DNA of 57,448 bases from CAZUCE01 sp964619265. Its GTDB lineage: Bacteria; Planctomycetota; UBA1135; GCA-002686595. Under the pieces are notes generated by a model. The model worked only from the letters and a program-made list of their open reading frames with translations. It was not told where the DNA came from and did not search any database. Shown here piece by piece: positions 17,484 through 25,659 of the stretch (position 1 is its first letter; each line of letters begins with the position of its first letter). Where the stretch lies: positions 1-57,448 of the forward strand of contig CAZUCE010000025.1 in assembly GCA_964619265.1 (NCBI GenBank). Direction: 5' to 3'. Made by a program: the position numbers and the translations under genes.

Positions 17484-19381
17484 CGCCCACCTCCCGCACT
17501 GGAGAACGCGTCACTCGGCAAGACTCCGAGCACGGCCTGTTCGTGGCCCCAGGTGCGCGGGGCCAGCCCAAGCGAATCTCGGAAGGGATTCTCGGCGAGC
17601 CTGGCGGTGTAGGTCGCCGGTGCCAGCGTGCCCCCGAGCGGGTGATCCTTGTAGGGCAGCGCCGACTCGAGCGCCGATTGAGCCTGCACCGGTGTTCCGG
17701 GAATCAAATCAACCTCCCCCCCCGGAGGAAGTTCGCCGATCGCAACGAAGGTGCGTCCCTCGGCATCGGCCAGGATCAAACCCGAAAGCGTCGCTTCGAA
17801 GTCGCTGCGCACCCGCACGCCGCTCGAACCGGCGGCCAGCACGGTCAACCCCTGACGGGTCGGTTGCTCGGACAACACGGTGTGCGAACACTGCTGACGG
17901 GCCGGCAAGAAGCCGCCAGAGAGCTCGAGGCCTCCTCCGGCATGCGACCGTACGAAGTACTCCTTCTGCTGGGCGTAACGGGACTCCTGGGGCAACTGGG
18001 GCAGCACGATCGTCCCGGCCTCGGGGAGCAGCTTCCGCGGCCCGAACGCCGCCGAATAGAGCAGCCGAGTCTCCGCCACCGCGACCCGGCCCGCCATCTG
18101 ATCGAGGCACACGATCGAGCGCGAAAGTTCATGCAGTCCAACTCCATCGCGAAACAAACCGTAGCCGGCCACCAGCAGAGTCAAGACCAGTGAGAATCCC
18201 GGCACCACCCACAGGAGTCGCCCCGGATTCCGTTCCCGCCTTGCCATGGTCAGAGCTACGGGACCCAGCAGAATTCCGCAGGCAAGCAGCAAGATCGAAG
18301 CCAGCTTGTGATTCACCTTGCCGCGCTCCATTCGGGGCACCTTGAGTTGAGCGCCCGTCTCCTCGTCAGGATGAACGAACGAGGGCAAGTGCTCGATCGC
18401 CCACAGGGTCGCATTGCGCTGAGCAGTTCCTTCCAGAGGCGGAGCCTCGCTGTCGATTAAGTAGCCAAGCCCAAAGCGACGTACGACCGCAGGTCCCTTG
18501 CTGTGCTTGAACCGCCTGAGGACAAAGCGCTCCTCGCGAGCTGCCACGGCCCCCGGTAGGTCGAAACGCAGATCGCTCGCGTCCCCTTGGGCCAGGATCA
18601 CGGTTCCACCCAGGCGCACGAACTGAGCTAGCGCTCGCAGCGCTTCATCGCTTGGCGGAGCCGTGGATCGGTCGAGCATCCAAGCCTGTCGCGCGGTCAG
18701 CGGCAACAGGCTCTTCGGCAAGCGCTCCGTATCGGTCCAAGCGATCGACCCGGGCAGCGTCGACTTAGGGTTGCGCCCTCCAGTGCCGTGATGGGATCGA
18801 TAGCGCCAGGACTCAAACAGCTCGGCATCCAAGTCTGCACGGGGCCAAGCTCCTGCAATTCCGCGCCAGCCTCCGGGGTGATCCGGCGTCCATTCCGCGG
18901 TGGCGCGACTCAGGTTCCCGGGCGCAGGGGCAAAGGGAGTGGCTAGCCCAACATTCCAAGCGTCCCCGATGGCCCCGCCGGCCGGCAGATGGCTCGAGCT
19001 CTGCCTACCTTGGACCGAGAAGGTGATCTGAGTGCCCGAGTCCAGCGAACGATGGCAAAACTGCAGGAACTCAAACGGTGTGCGCTCCCCGGGCTCCAAA
19101 ACAAACGTCTGCGGCTCGGTTCCCGAGAACCCCGCGCCCGCCCAATTGATCCCCGAGGACTGAAGCCTCACTTGAATCCGCAACGGTCCAGCGGTTCGGT
19201 TGTTCAAAACCCCTGTCACCAGTCCGTAGCCAAGACCGGGCCGCACGGAGATCAGCCGCTCCGCGGACAAGGACACATCGGCCTCCCGATGGACGACCTG
19301 AACGTTCGGCGGAAGCGAGTCCTGGGCGTGAAGCAGCCCCGCAATCGCGAGCCAACCAAGCAACGCGAGCAAGCCCCTCAA
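17480..19381 (-). CDS. hypothetical exported membrane protein of MoxR operon
   Basis: A 633-aa protein that I do not recognise as a named family. It begins with a signal peptide (LLALLGWLAIAGLLHAQ), followed by a long beta-rich extracytoplasmic domain, a region near residues 250-290 with a GATase-like or Rossmann-like pattern (RALAQFVRLGGTVILAQGD), two membrane segments near residues 360-410 separated by MARRERNPGRLL, and a second beta-rich part to the C-terminus. Similar proteins sit beside MoxR and ABC-2 genes in planctomycetes, to my recollection. TTG at 19381 overlaps the MoxR stop (TTGA). It is probably a membrane partner of the transporter or of the VWA proteins. Confidence 0.6.
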   Translation of the reverse strand: MRGLLALLGWLAIAGLLHAQDSLPPNVQVVHREADVSLSAERLISVRPGLGYGLVTGVLNNRTAGPLRIQVRLQSSGINWAGAGFSGTEPQTFVLEPGERTPFEFLQFCHRSLDSGTQITFSVQGRQSSSHLPAGGAIGDAWNVGLATPFAPAPGNLSRATAEWTPDHPGGWRGIAGAWPRADLDAELFESWRYRSHHGTGGRNPKSTLPGSIAWTDTERLPKSLLPLTARQAWMLDRSTAPPSDEALRALAQFVRLGGTVILAQGDASDLRFDLPGAVAAREERFVLRRFKHSKGPAVVRRFGLGYLIDSEAPPLEGTAQRNATLWAIEHLPSFVHPDEETGAQLKVPRMERGKVNHKLASILLLACGILLGPVALTMARRERNPGRLLWVVPGFSLVLTLLVAGYGLFRDGVGLHELSRSIVCLDQMAGRVAVAETRLLYSAAFGPRKLLPEAGTIVLPQLPQESRYAQQKEYFVRSHAGGGLELSGGFLPARQQCSHTVLSEQPTRQGLTVLAAGSSGVRVRSDFEATLSGLILADAEGRTFVAIGELPPGGEVDLIPGTPVQAQSALESALPYKDHPLGGTLAPATYTARLAENPFRDSLGLAPRTWGHEQAVLGVLPSDAFSSAGGGR

Positions 19382-20403
19382 GCGCGCACCCGCGGCGAAT
19401 CGCCTTCGAGTTCGCCCACCTGCTCAAGCAGACCCTCGACCACATCGCTCGCGCACCGACCATCGAGACGAGCGCGGTGGTCGAGCACCAATCGATGGGA
19501 GAGCACCGGACCGGCCAGGGCGCGCACATCATCGAAGCCAACATTCGGTTTACCGGCCAGCAGCGCGTGAGCCCGGCCGGCTTCGGCCAAGGCGATTGCC
19601 GCGCGGGGCGAGGCGCCGTGCTTGACGGCCTCGCGAACAACCGGTGGCGCAGCGTCATGGCCGGGATGCGAAGCCTCGATCAAGCGCGCGATGAAATTCG
19701 CAACGGCGCGCGGCAGGAACACCTGCTCGACGCAGCTGTAGAGCTTCTCCAGAGCAGCCTCGCCGTCCTCTGAGTGGAGTGCGGGGGGGCGTCCACCCTT
19801 GCGCTCGCACAGGATCCGCTCGAGAGCGTCGCGCCCAGGATTTGGCACCTCCAGCTTGAACAAGAAGCGATCGAGCTGCGCCTCCGGCAACGGATAAGTG
19901 CCCTCTAACTCGATCGGGTTCTGGGTCGCGAGCACCAAGTGCGGCGTGGGAAGCGGATGACTTTCTCCGAGTACCGTCACGTGCCGCTCGGCCATGGCTT
20001 CGAGCAGCGCCGACTGGGTCTTGGGGCTCGCCCGGTTGATCTCGTCCGCCAGCAGCAGCTGGGTGAAGATCGGACCCTTGCGGAATACGAATCGCCGCTC
20101 ACCGCCTTGCTCTTCGAGGACTGGCCCGCCGGTGATGTCGCCCGGCAGCAGGTCGGGTGTGAATTGCACCCGCCGCCACTCAAGTCCGAGTGCACCGGCC
20201 AGGCCCTTCACCAGCTCGGTCTTGCCGAGCCCGGGCAGGCCTTCAAGCAAGACGTGTCCGCGCGCCAGCACGGCGACCAGCACACGTCGTACCAGTTCGT
20301 CCTGACCAAACAAGACCGTGTGCAGCGCGGCTTCCACGCGACCGGCCGTGGCTTGGGCTTGTTCAACGGCGGCAGGGGCGAGCAGAGTTTCGTCGGAACT
20401 CAA
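19378..20403 (-). CDS. MoxR-family AAA+ ATPase
   Basis: A 341-aa AAA+ ATPase of the MoxR family. MoxR proteins act as chaperones on VWA-domain proteins and on metal insertion or envelope processes. Walker A is GLPGLGKTELV near residue 57, Walker B is LLLADEINRA, sensor 1 is LVLATQNPIELEGTYPLPEAQ with the following arginine finger LDRF, and the helical lid contains ASPRAAIALAEAGRAHAL. The TTG start overlaps the preceding stop (TTGA). Its likely clients are the DUF58 protein and the two VWA proteins at 9384-13951. The stop overlaps the start of the 633-aa protein. Confidence 0.92.
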   Translation of the reverse strand: MSSDETLLAPAAVEQAQATAGRVEAALHTVLFGQDELVRRVLVAVLARGHVLLEGLPGLGKTELVKGLAGALGLEWRRVQFTPDLLPGDITGGPVLEEQGGERRFVFRKGPIFTQLLLADEINRASPKTQSALLEAMAERHVTVLGESHPLPTPHLVLATQNPIELEGTYPLPEAQLDRFLFKLEVPNPGRDALERILCERKGGRPPALHSEDGEAALEKLYSCVEQVFLPRAVANFIARLIEASHPGHDAAPPVVREAVKHGASPRAAIALAEAGRAHALLAGKPNVGFDDVRALAGPVLSHRLVLDHRARLDGRCASDVVEGLLEQVGELEGDSPRVRA

Positions 20404-20777
20404 CGGGGTGGTTTCGCAGGAGGTTTCGGTTCATCCGAAGCGGCCGAGCCGCCGGACGTGGTAGAAGCGCGGTCCGCGCCGAAGAATTCTTGCACGGCGC
20501 GTCGATGGCGCGGAGCAAGCCGGTGTTCGCGAGCCAGCCCGAGGCCTTCGTCGCCGAATTCGGTGAACCCGCCGGCCTCGCGCAGCACATCGATTTCCGG
20601 CGCAACCGACGACAGACCGAGCAGCTCGGAATTCTCGAGGTCCGTTAACTCGTCGAGGTCGAACTCGCGCGCTGCAAAATCCTCGTCCCGGTGATGGGTT
20701 TCCTTGCCGTAAGTCAGCGGCGATCCCCCACCGCCGGGTTTGGGCTGACCGCTCGCGGCGGATTCCAGTTCGGTCAA
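20400..20777 (-). CDS. C-terminal part of TGA-split coiled-coil protein
   Basis: A 125-aa ORF in the same frame as the upstream protein, which ends at an in-frame TGA (20868-20870). The frame is open from 20867, giving 155 sense codons before its own stop. It is Asp/Glu-rich in the middle (DLDELTDLENSELLGLS) and ends in REHRLAPRHRRAVQEFFG, a motif I associate with the C-terminus of single-chain relatives in similar operons. Its stop overlaps the MoxR start (TTGA), so this frame is still used for coupling. If translated alone it would need the TTG at 20777, about 90 nt after the TGA. More likely it is the tail of one 550-aa protein, either recoded or broken. Confidence 0.55.
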   Translation of the reverse strand: MTELESAASGQPKPGGGGSPLTYGKETHHRDEDFAAREFDLDELTDLENSELLGLSSVAPEIDVLREAGGFTEFGDEGLGLAREHRLAPRHRRAVQEFFGADRASTTSGGSAASDEPKPPAKPPR

Positions 20778-20867
20778 GAGCTCCCCAAGCGCCGAGTCAG
20801 CACCGGGGTTCAGGCTCGACAGATGGGCAAGGGCAACGCCGCCGGCGCCGCCAAGTCCGCCGCCCTG

Positions 20868-22052
20868 TCACGGTTCCCCATCGCGGGCTGCTTCACACTG
20901 TTCTTCGCTCAATTCTGCGCTGCGCAGCGCCTCGATGAGCTGTTCCAACTCTTCGCGAGTGAGTTCGGACAACGAATCGGCCGCATCGGCTAGCTCCTGT
21001 CCCCCCGCACGATCTCCGAGCTGCTCGGCCAGGCGCGCCAACTCTTCGGCGAGCTTGGCGCGCAACTCCGCCAGCTCGGCCAGCTGTTCGAGCAGTTCTT
21101 GTACGTCCTGTGGATCGGCCAAGCCCTCGCCGCTGCTTCCCGGCCCAGAGTCTTGGGGCTGGCCCATGCGCTCGGCCAATTGCTCGAGTGCTTCGCGGGT
21201 CTCCGGCGAGAGCTCTGCGTCCAGTCCAGCCTCCGCGAGCCGCTCCAAGGCGCGCTCGATTTCGCGCGCCGCCGCCCCGGGGGAATCCGGCGCCCATTCT
21301 CCAGCGCGCGCCAACTGATCGACCGCCTTGGCGGCCTGCTCCATCGCGCGCTGGGCTTCGCGAGCTACGTCGCCTTCGAGCCGTTCAAGCCCTTCCAGCG
21401 CCATTTCGCCCGCGCGCAAATCGGCCAGCTCGGCTTCGAGTCGTTCAAGCCGCTGATTCAACTGCTCGGCGGTTTCCGGTTCGAGCTCCACCGACTCTTC
21501 GAGCGTCGCGAGCGCTTCCCGCAGTCGCTCGAGTTCCGAACCGTAGACCTCCGCCGCGGACCGCAGACCAGGTGTCGCGCCGGCTTGGTTCGCAGGAACG
21601 AACACGGTGGCGGCCGCGAAGGTCATCGCGAGAGCCAGCGCACCCATCCGGCGACCGGTGGCCTCTGATTCGACCTCGGGCACCCGCTTGAGAGCTTCCC
21701 GCGCCCGTTCGTTCCAAGTGCTGGCCCCATTTTGCGGTCCCAACTCTCCGAGGGAGACCAGGAGTCCGCTGCCCCCCGACTTTGCGTCCAGCCAAGCCAG
21801 GGCGCGTCCGCGGTCGAAGCCCGCGCGGCGCCATTCCCACAGGCCCAAGCAAATGGCGCCCAGGCCGATCGAGGCGAGCAAGCCAACGAGCGGAACTTCC
21901 ACGCCAAACCCCACGCGCGCCCCGAGGGCCGCGCTGCCCAGCGCACAGGCGCACAACGTTCCCCCGCGCAGCAGACCGCGCTGAAAAGCGCCGCCGGCAA
22001 CCCGCCGAGACAGTCGGCTCGCTTGTTTTTCGAGAGCATTCGGGGAACTCAT
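20868..22052 (-). CDS. coiled-coil membrane protein, ends at in-frame TGA
   Basis: A 394-aa protein up to the TGA. Two membrane segments lie at the N-terminus (near residues 25-65), a third near residues 130-150, then a long, Glu/Ala/Leu-rich region with heptad-like repeats (LEELA, EALEQLAERM, LAELAELRAKLAEELARLAEQL) that should form coiled coil. It ends at QCEAARDGEP followed by TGA and a continuing open frame. ATG at 22052 overlaps the sugar dehydrogenase stop (ATGA), so the earlier ATG at 22124 is rejected. I do not know its function. It is a conserved-looking member of the MoxR operon and may scaffold the membrane complex. Confidence 0.65.
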   Translation of the reverse strand: MSSPNALEKQASRLSRRVAGGAFQRGLLRGGTLCACALGSAALGARVGFGVEVPLVGLLASIGLGAICLGLWEWRRAGFDRGRALAWLDAKSGGSGLLVSLGELGPQNGASTWNERAREALKRVPEVESEATGRRMGALALAMTFAAATVFVPANQAGATPGLRSAAEVYGSELERLREALATLEESVELEPETAEQLNQRLERLEAELADLRAGEMALEGLERLEGDVAREAQRAMEQAAKAVDQLARAGEWAPDSPGAAAREIERALERLAEAGLDAELSPETREALEQLAERMGQPQDSGPGSSGEGLADPQDVQELLEQLAELAELRAKLAEELARLAEQLGDRAGGQELADAADSLSELTREELEQLIEALRSAELSEEQCEAARDGEP

Positions 22053-23263
22053 GGGGCACTCCATAATTGACCTACGCGATCGACCACCAACCATTCGCCG
22101 GAATGGTCCAAACCGATTGCACACGGACGTTCGATCCTCCCGATCGCCTGCGGCTGGGCGACCGGCTCGCCCCTGTTGGTCGCGAGTTTCACAGCAAACA
22201 CCGTCCCGCTGATCCCCCCCGCAAACGTGAACGAACCCGCAAACTCCGGATGTCGCTGGCCCTTGTAAAGGCAGCCCCCCACGCTTCGCGCAGCCTGGCG
22301 GTGGGGAATCACCGCGAGCGGATCGCGGCGATGGCCAGGCCCTTGACTGGCCCGCGGGGCAAAATCGACGAAGCCTTCGCGCAACGGCCAGCCCAAATTG
22401 TCGCCGGCGCGTACGAGGCTCAGTTCCTCGAACGACTCGGGGCCCGAATCGAGCACGAACAACTCCTGCCCGGGTCCACCAAAAACGAGCGCACGCGGGT
22501 CGCGCACGCCCAAGGCAAAGATTTCGGGGCGCGCGCCCTCTCCCAGGTCGGACCGTGGCTCGACTTCGATACGGTCCGTCTCTTCCGCATCCACGTCAAT
22601 CGCCAGGATCTTGCCAAGCAGCGAACGCGAATTCTGTGCGTGCCCGCGCGGATCCCCCTGCGAGCCACCATCCCCCACCGCCACGTAGAGCAAGCCGCCC
22701 GGTCCAAAGCACAGCGGCCCACCGTTGTGATCGCTCCAGGGCTGCTCGATTTCGATCCACTCGACGAGCGTGTTCCAATCAAAGCGTGTCGCGTCGCGTG
22801 CACTGAGCTGAACGCTGGCCACCACGGAGCGCCGCGCTTTCGGCTCGGTGTACTGAACGAACAGCCGGGGATCGGCCGGGAATTGCGGGTGAAAAGCCAG
22901 CCCGAGCAAGCCCTCCGCGCTGTGCCCCGCGCCCACCGGAAGCCGCAGCGCCAGCTTCGCTCCTTCCCGCCTCGTAAAGCGCACCAAATTCCCAGCTCGA
23001 TCGGCCAGGTAGTGGGCGGCTTCTGTGGCGACCTCATCGCCCGGCCAAGCGCCCACGGCGATCGGCCGATCCAGGCCGGCCGGTAGCTCGAGTCCTTCAA
23101 AGACGCGAACCCACTCCAGCGGAGCCGCAGCCCCTGCCTGGGTCTGCCCACAAGCCAAGGTCCCGCTGGGTGCTGGGCCCGGAACCGACCCAAGGGCTAG
23201 CGAGGCGATCGCGGCGGCAAGAGCGAACATGCGTCCTAGGATACCGCTCCCCCGGCGGCGCAT
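22049..23263 (-). CDS. PQQ-dependent sugar dehydrogenase-like secreted protein
   Basis: A 404-aa secreted beta-propeller of the glucose/sorbosone dehydrogenase family, which oxidises sugars with PQQ in the periplasm. It has a signal peptide with a basic start (MRRRGSGILGR) and hydrophobic core (MFALAAAIASLALG). Family motifs include LLGLAFHPQF, the HNGG segment in WSDHNGGPLCFGPGG, VAVGDGGSQGD and NLGWPLREG. Whether PQQ is really bound cannot be read from sequence; many planctomycete members are used in other ways. An inner ATG at 23230 would remove the basic region, so 23263 is preferred. It is the first gene of the operon and is coupled to the coiled-coil protein by ATGA. A TATCCT box lies just before the inner ATG. 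Confidence 0.78.
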   Translation of the reverse strand: MRRRGSGILGRMFALAAAIASLALGSVPGPAPSGTLACGQTQAGAAAPLEWVRVFEGLELPAGLDRPIAVGAWPGDEVATEAAHYLADRAGNLVRFTRREGAKLALRLPVGAGHSAEGLLGLAFHPQFPADPRLFVQYTEPKARRSVVASVQLSARDATRFDWNTLVEWIEIEQPWSDHNGGPLCFGPGGLLYVAVGDGGSQGDPRGHAQNSRSLLGKILAIDVDAEETDRIEVEPRSDLGEGARPEIFALGVRDPRALVFGGPGQELFVLDSGPESFEELSLVRAGDNLGWPLREGFVDFAPRASQGPGHRRDPLAVIPHRQAARSVGGCLYKGQRHPEFAGSFTFAGGISGTVFAVKLATNRGEPVAQPQAIGRIERPCAIGLDHSGEWLVVDRVGQLWSAP

Positions 23264-23326
23264 CCCTACTCGAAACCAAGGGGGCCTTGAAGCCTGGCCC
23301 CCCTGCGGCTGCTACCCTGTCCCCTT

Positions 23327-23818
23327 ATGGGCTCTACCACGACCGAACGGCTGGCGTTCTATTTAGCGGCCGTCCGCATCGCGGTCGGCTTGATCCTGCT
23401 CGGCGGTGCCCGCGAGGCCTCCCGCCAAGCCGATTTCCTAGGACAGTTGATCCGCGACTCGGTCCTCCTGGACCTGGATCAGCGGACGTCCCTCCTGCGA
23501 TCGTGGGGCGGAAAGGTCCTCCTCGAAAATCCGGAAGCCCTGGCGTTCCTCTGGAGGACCGGCCTGTGGGTGTGCGGCCTGGCTTTGCTGTTCGGCGCCC
23601 TCGTCCGCCCCGCCAGCGCCATCGCAGCGGTCCTCGTCCTGCATGGTTGGTGGTTTGGCCCCTCCACCGAGCATGCGCTCCACATGCTGCTGCTGGTCTG
23701 CTTGGCCGCCTGTGGAATGACCGGTTCAGGCTCGACCTTGGGCTTCGACGCAACCCTCGACCGCTCCGCCCCGCGCTGGCTAACCCTCGCGCCCAGGCGT
23801 CGCGGGGACATCTTTTAG
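23327..23818 (+). CDS. DoxX-like membrane protein
   Basis: A 163-aa membrane protein with four hydrophobic segments: RLAFYLAAVRIAVGLILLGG, then a loop with amphipathic helices, LWVCGLALLFGALV, ASAIAAVLVLHGWWFG and MLLLVCLAACGMTG. The layout, with WRTGLWVCGLALLFGALVRPAS in the middle, fits DoxX/HTTM-type proteins, which are small redox- or quinone-associated membrane proteins. The ATG at 23327 is divergent from the sugar dehydrogenase gene, 63 bp away. The TAG stop is followed by a run of seven Ts. The exact partner is unknown. Confidence 0.6.
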   Translation: MGSTTTERLAFYLAAVRIAVGLILLGGAREASRQADFLGQLIRDSVLLDLDQRTSLLRSWGGKVLLENPEALAFLWRTGLWVCGLALLFGALVRPASAIAAVLVLHGWWFGPSTEHALHMLLLVCLAACGMTGSGSTLGFDATLDRSAPRWLTLAPRRRGDIF

Positions 23819-23838
23819 TCCGCGGAGGCTCTTTTTTT
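23818..23838 (+). terminator. T-run after DoxX-like gene
   Basis: Directly after the stop codon a short AGTC/GGCT pairing is followed by C and seven Ts (23832-23838). The stem is only four pairs, so it is a weak intrinsic terminator candidate. Confidence 0.3.
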
Positions 23839-23873
23839 GGCTGCGGGGATTTGGGCGGCGAATTTCTTGGATT

Positions 23874-23889
23874 GGGCCGCGAACGGCCC
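23874..23889 (-). terminator. GC hairpin at end of minus-strand gene
   Basis: On the minus strand GGGCCG-TTCG-CGGCCC lies three bases after the stop of the gene that ends at 23893. The six-pair GC stem with a UUCG tetraloop is very stable. There is no T-run, so it may stabilise the 3' end rather than terminate by itself. Confidence 0.45.
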
Positions 23890-23892
23890 CCC

Positions 23893-24351
23893 TCAGGCGC
23901 CCCAGAAAGTCGGACGCTGGTAGATCAAAAAAAGCGCGATCAGAAACGACGCAGCGGCGATCAAGGGCGCGACGCCCTTGCCGTCGTCGGTGTGCTGACG
24001 GAGCGAGCGGACGGCGAAGGCCAGGGTGCCGATCGAAAGCGGCAGGAATGCGAGGCAGCCAGCGGCTGTCGCGCGGCGAACCACGTCGACCGCAGAGGTC
24101 GCGTCTCCGGCGGATTCGGGGAATCCAAGCACCCAAAAGCCCACGACAATTCCGATCGTCCAGAGGGCCAACATGTTCTGCAGGCTCGCGAGCAGCAGCC
24201 GTGGTCCGAGTTTGGGACGGCCGCCTTTGGCCGTGACAACGCGCCCTGACCCAAGGCTGCCCACGGCACGGATCTCGGCACGTACGATGACCCACCCGCC
24301 GGCTCCGGAGAGCACAGCGGCAAGCAGACAGGCAAAGGTCAGGGAACCCAT
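23893..24351 (-). CDS. hypothetical membrane protein
   Basis: A 152-aa protein with four predicted membrane segments: SLTFACLLAAVLSGAGGWVIV at the N-terminus, MLALWTIGIVVGFWVLGF, AAGCLAFLPLSIGTLAFAV and VAPLIAAASFLIALFLIY. A basic loop (GGRPKLGPR) follows the first segment. I do not recognise the family. The longest frame begins with TTG at 24405, but the ATG at 24351 begins exactly at the first hydrophobic stretch and avoids a polar lead of 18 residues, so I prefer it. It is 35 bp downstream of the stop region of the ferredoxin gene's strand neighbour and probably transcribed with the ferredoxin. Confidence 0.55.
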   Translation of the reverse strand: MGSLTFACLLAAVLSGAGGWVIVRAEIRAVGSLGSGRVVTAKGGRPKLGPRLLLASLQNMLALWTIGIVVGFWVLGFPESAGDATSAVDVVRRATAAGCLAFLPLSIGTLAFAVRSLRQHTDDGKGVAPLIAAASFLIALFLIYQRPTFWGA

Positions 24352-24439
24352 AGCTGCTGTGGGGCGATCGGGCGCGAAGAACCGGTTCGGCCCGGGGATC
24401 AACAAGGGAATCGGGTCAAGGGGACCCGGTGGGATGGAA

Positions 24440-24721
24440 CTACTCCGCGGCTCGCAGCTCGATGTCGCCGGAGATGACCAGTTGGCAGCCCAGGCGGGCG
24501 TTCTCAGCGTCCGTGCACATTTCGAGGGTGTCGGTCTCCTCGTCGTCCTTGGCGTTTAGGTTCTCCATTCCGGAGAGGATCTCGACACGGCAGGTGCCGC
24601 AGCTGCCCACCGTGCAACCGAAGTCCTGGGGCACGGAATTGGCCTGGCAGAATTCGAGGTAGTTCTGGCCGGCGGGAACCTCGAAGGTTTGGCCCGAGGG
24701 CTGGATCGTGATCTTGGGCAT
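24440..24721 (-). CDS. 2Fe-2S ferredoxin
   Basis: A 93-aa plant-type [2Fe-2S] ferredoxin, a cytoplasmic one-electron carrier. The cluster ligands are visible as C-x4-C-x2-C in FGCTVGSCGTCRVEIL, with the fourth cysteine in ARLGCQLVI. The ORF is open to 24886, but the ATG at 24721 opens with the typical first strand MPKITIQPSGQTFEVPAG, so the longer version is rejected. The electron partner cannot be named from the neighbours. It is divergent from the histidine phosphatase gene. Confidence 0.9.
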   Translation of the reverse strand: MPKITIQPSGQTFEVPAGQNYLEFCQANSVPQDFGCTVGSCGTCRVEILSGMENLNAKDDEETDTLEMCTDAENARLGCQLVISGDIELRAAE

Positions 24722-24858
24722 AGAGCTGGAACGCAGGGATACGCGGGGGGGGACGGACAGGGACAGCGCAAAGTCTCGCGCCGGTCTCCGAATCCTCCGC
24801 CGAAGCTCCGTTCCGCGCAAGGGCGAGCCCGCCAGGCAGCGTAAGCTGGTCCCCTCCC

Positions 24859-25659
24859 ATGACGAGGGATTCCCAGCCGCCGACACGCCCCGAACCTGAT
24901 GGGGATCGTCCGTCGCCCCGCTCGAAACCGCGAGCAGCCCGAGCCCCTTTCCCCGGTGCCCTCTCCACCGGAACCCCGCCCCACGAGGCGGGGCCGCGCT
25001 CCGGAGCCGGCCAGGGAGCCTTCCTGTGGATGGCTCGGCACGCAGAGGTCCACGTGGATTGGCAGCCGATCGCCTATGGAAGCCAGGACGTGCCCCTGTC
25101 TCCAGAAGGCGAGCTGCGAAGCGACGAACTGGCCAGGAGCCTCGCCCTTGTGGAACCCGACCAGATCGTCTCCAGCGACCTGGAACGCGCCGCCCGCCTG
25201 GGCCGGGAATTGGCCCGAATCAGCGGAGCGCCCCTTGAGCTCACGCCTGGCCTGCGAGAAATCGACCGTGGCGAATGGGAGGAGATGACGGTCGCCAACC
25301 TGCGGCGCGAGCGCGCCGAGCAAGCCGCGCGCTGGTACGCGGACCCCTGGAGATTCGACGAACACGGCGGCGAGTCCGACGCGGTTGTCGTCGATCGAGC
25401 TTGGCCCCCGCTCGAGCGCGCGCTGCAATCCGGCGCCCGCCGGATCGTGCTCACCGCCCACTACAACGTTCTGCGCTGCGTGGTCAGCGCCGCTCTCGGA
25501 CTCAATCCCTCGAACAGCTTCTCCTGGCGGCTCGATAAGGCCTGTTGCGCGCTGCTGATCGATACGCCGAGCGGCTTCCAGTTGGCCGCCTCGAATCTGC
25601 GCGACCCGGGCGCCTTTCAACTCGGCGATGAACACCTGAACGTGGGGCCGAAACGGTGA
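24859..25659 (+). CDS. histidine phosphatase-family protein
   Basis: A 266-aa protein of the histidine phosphatase (phosphoglycerate mutase-like) superfamily. The N-terminal 50 residues are Pro/Arg-rich and probably disordered. The catalytic motif is RHA at residues 60-62 (MARHAEVHVDW) instead of the usual RHG. The second arginine lies in SSDLERAARLGRELA, the acidic residue in EIDRGEWEEMT, and the second histidine in VLTAHYNVLRCVV. The set is complete, so it is probably active. A methionine at residue 58 is an alternative start giving a fold-only protein. It is the first gene of a GTGA-coupled operon with a glycosyltransferase and a small membrane protein. The substrate is unknown. Confidence 0.8.
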   Translation: MTRDSQPPTRPEPDGDRPSPRSKPRAARAPFPGALSTGTPPHEAGPRSGAGQGAFLWMARHAEVHVDWQPIAYGSQDVPLSPEGELRSDELARSLALVEPDQIVSSDLERAARLGRELARISGAPLELTPGLREIDRGEWEEMTVANLRRERAEQAARWYADPWRFDEHGGESDAVVVDRAWPPLERALQSGARRIVLTAHYNVLRCVVSAALGLNPSNSFSWRLDKACCALLIDTPSGFQLAASNLRDPGAFQLGDEHLNVGPKR

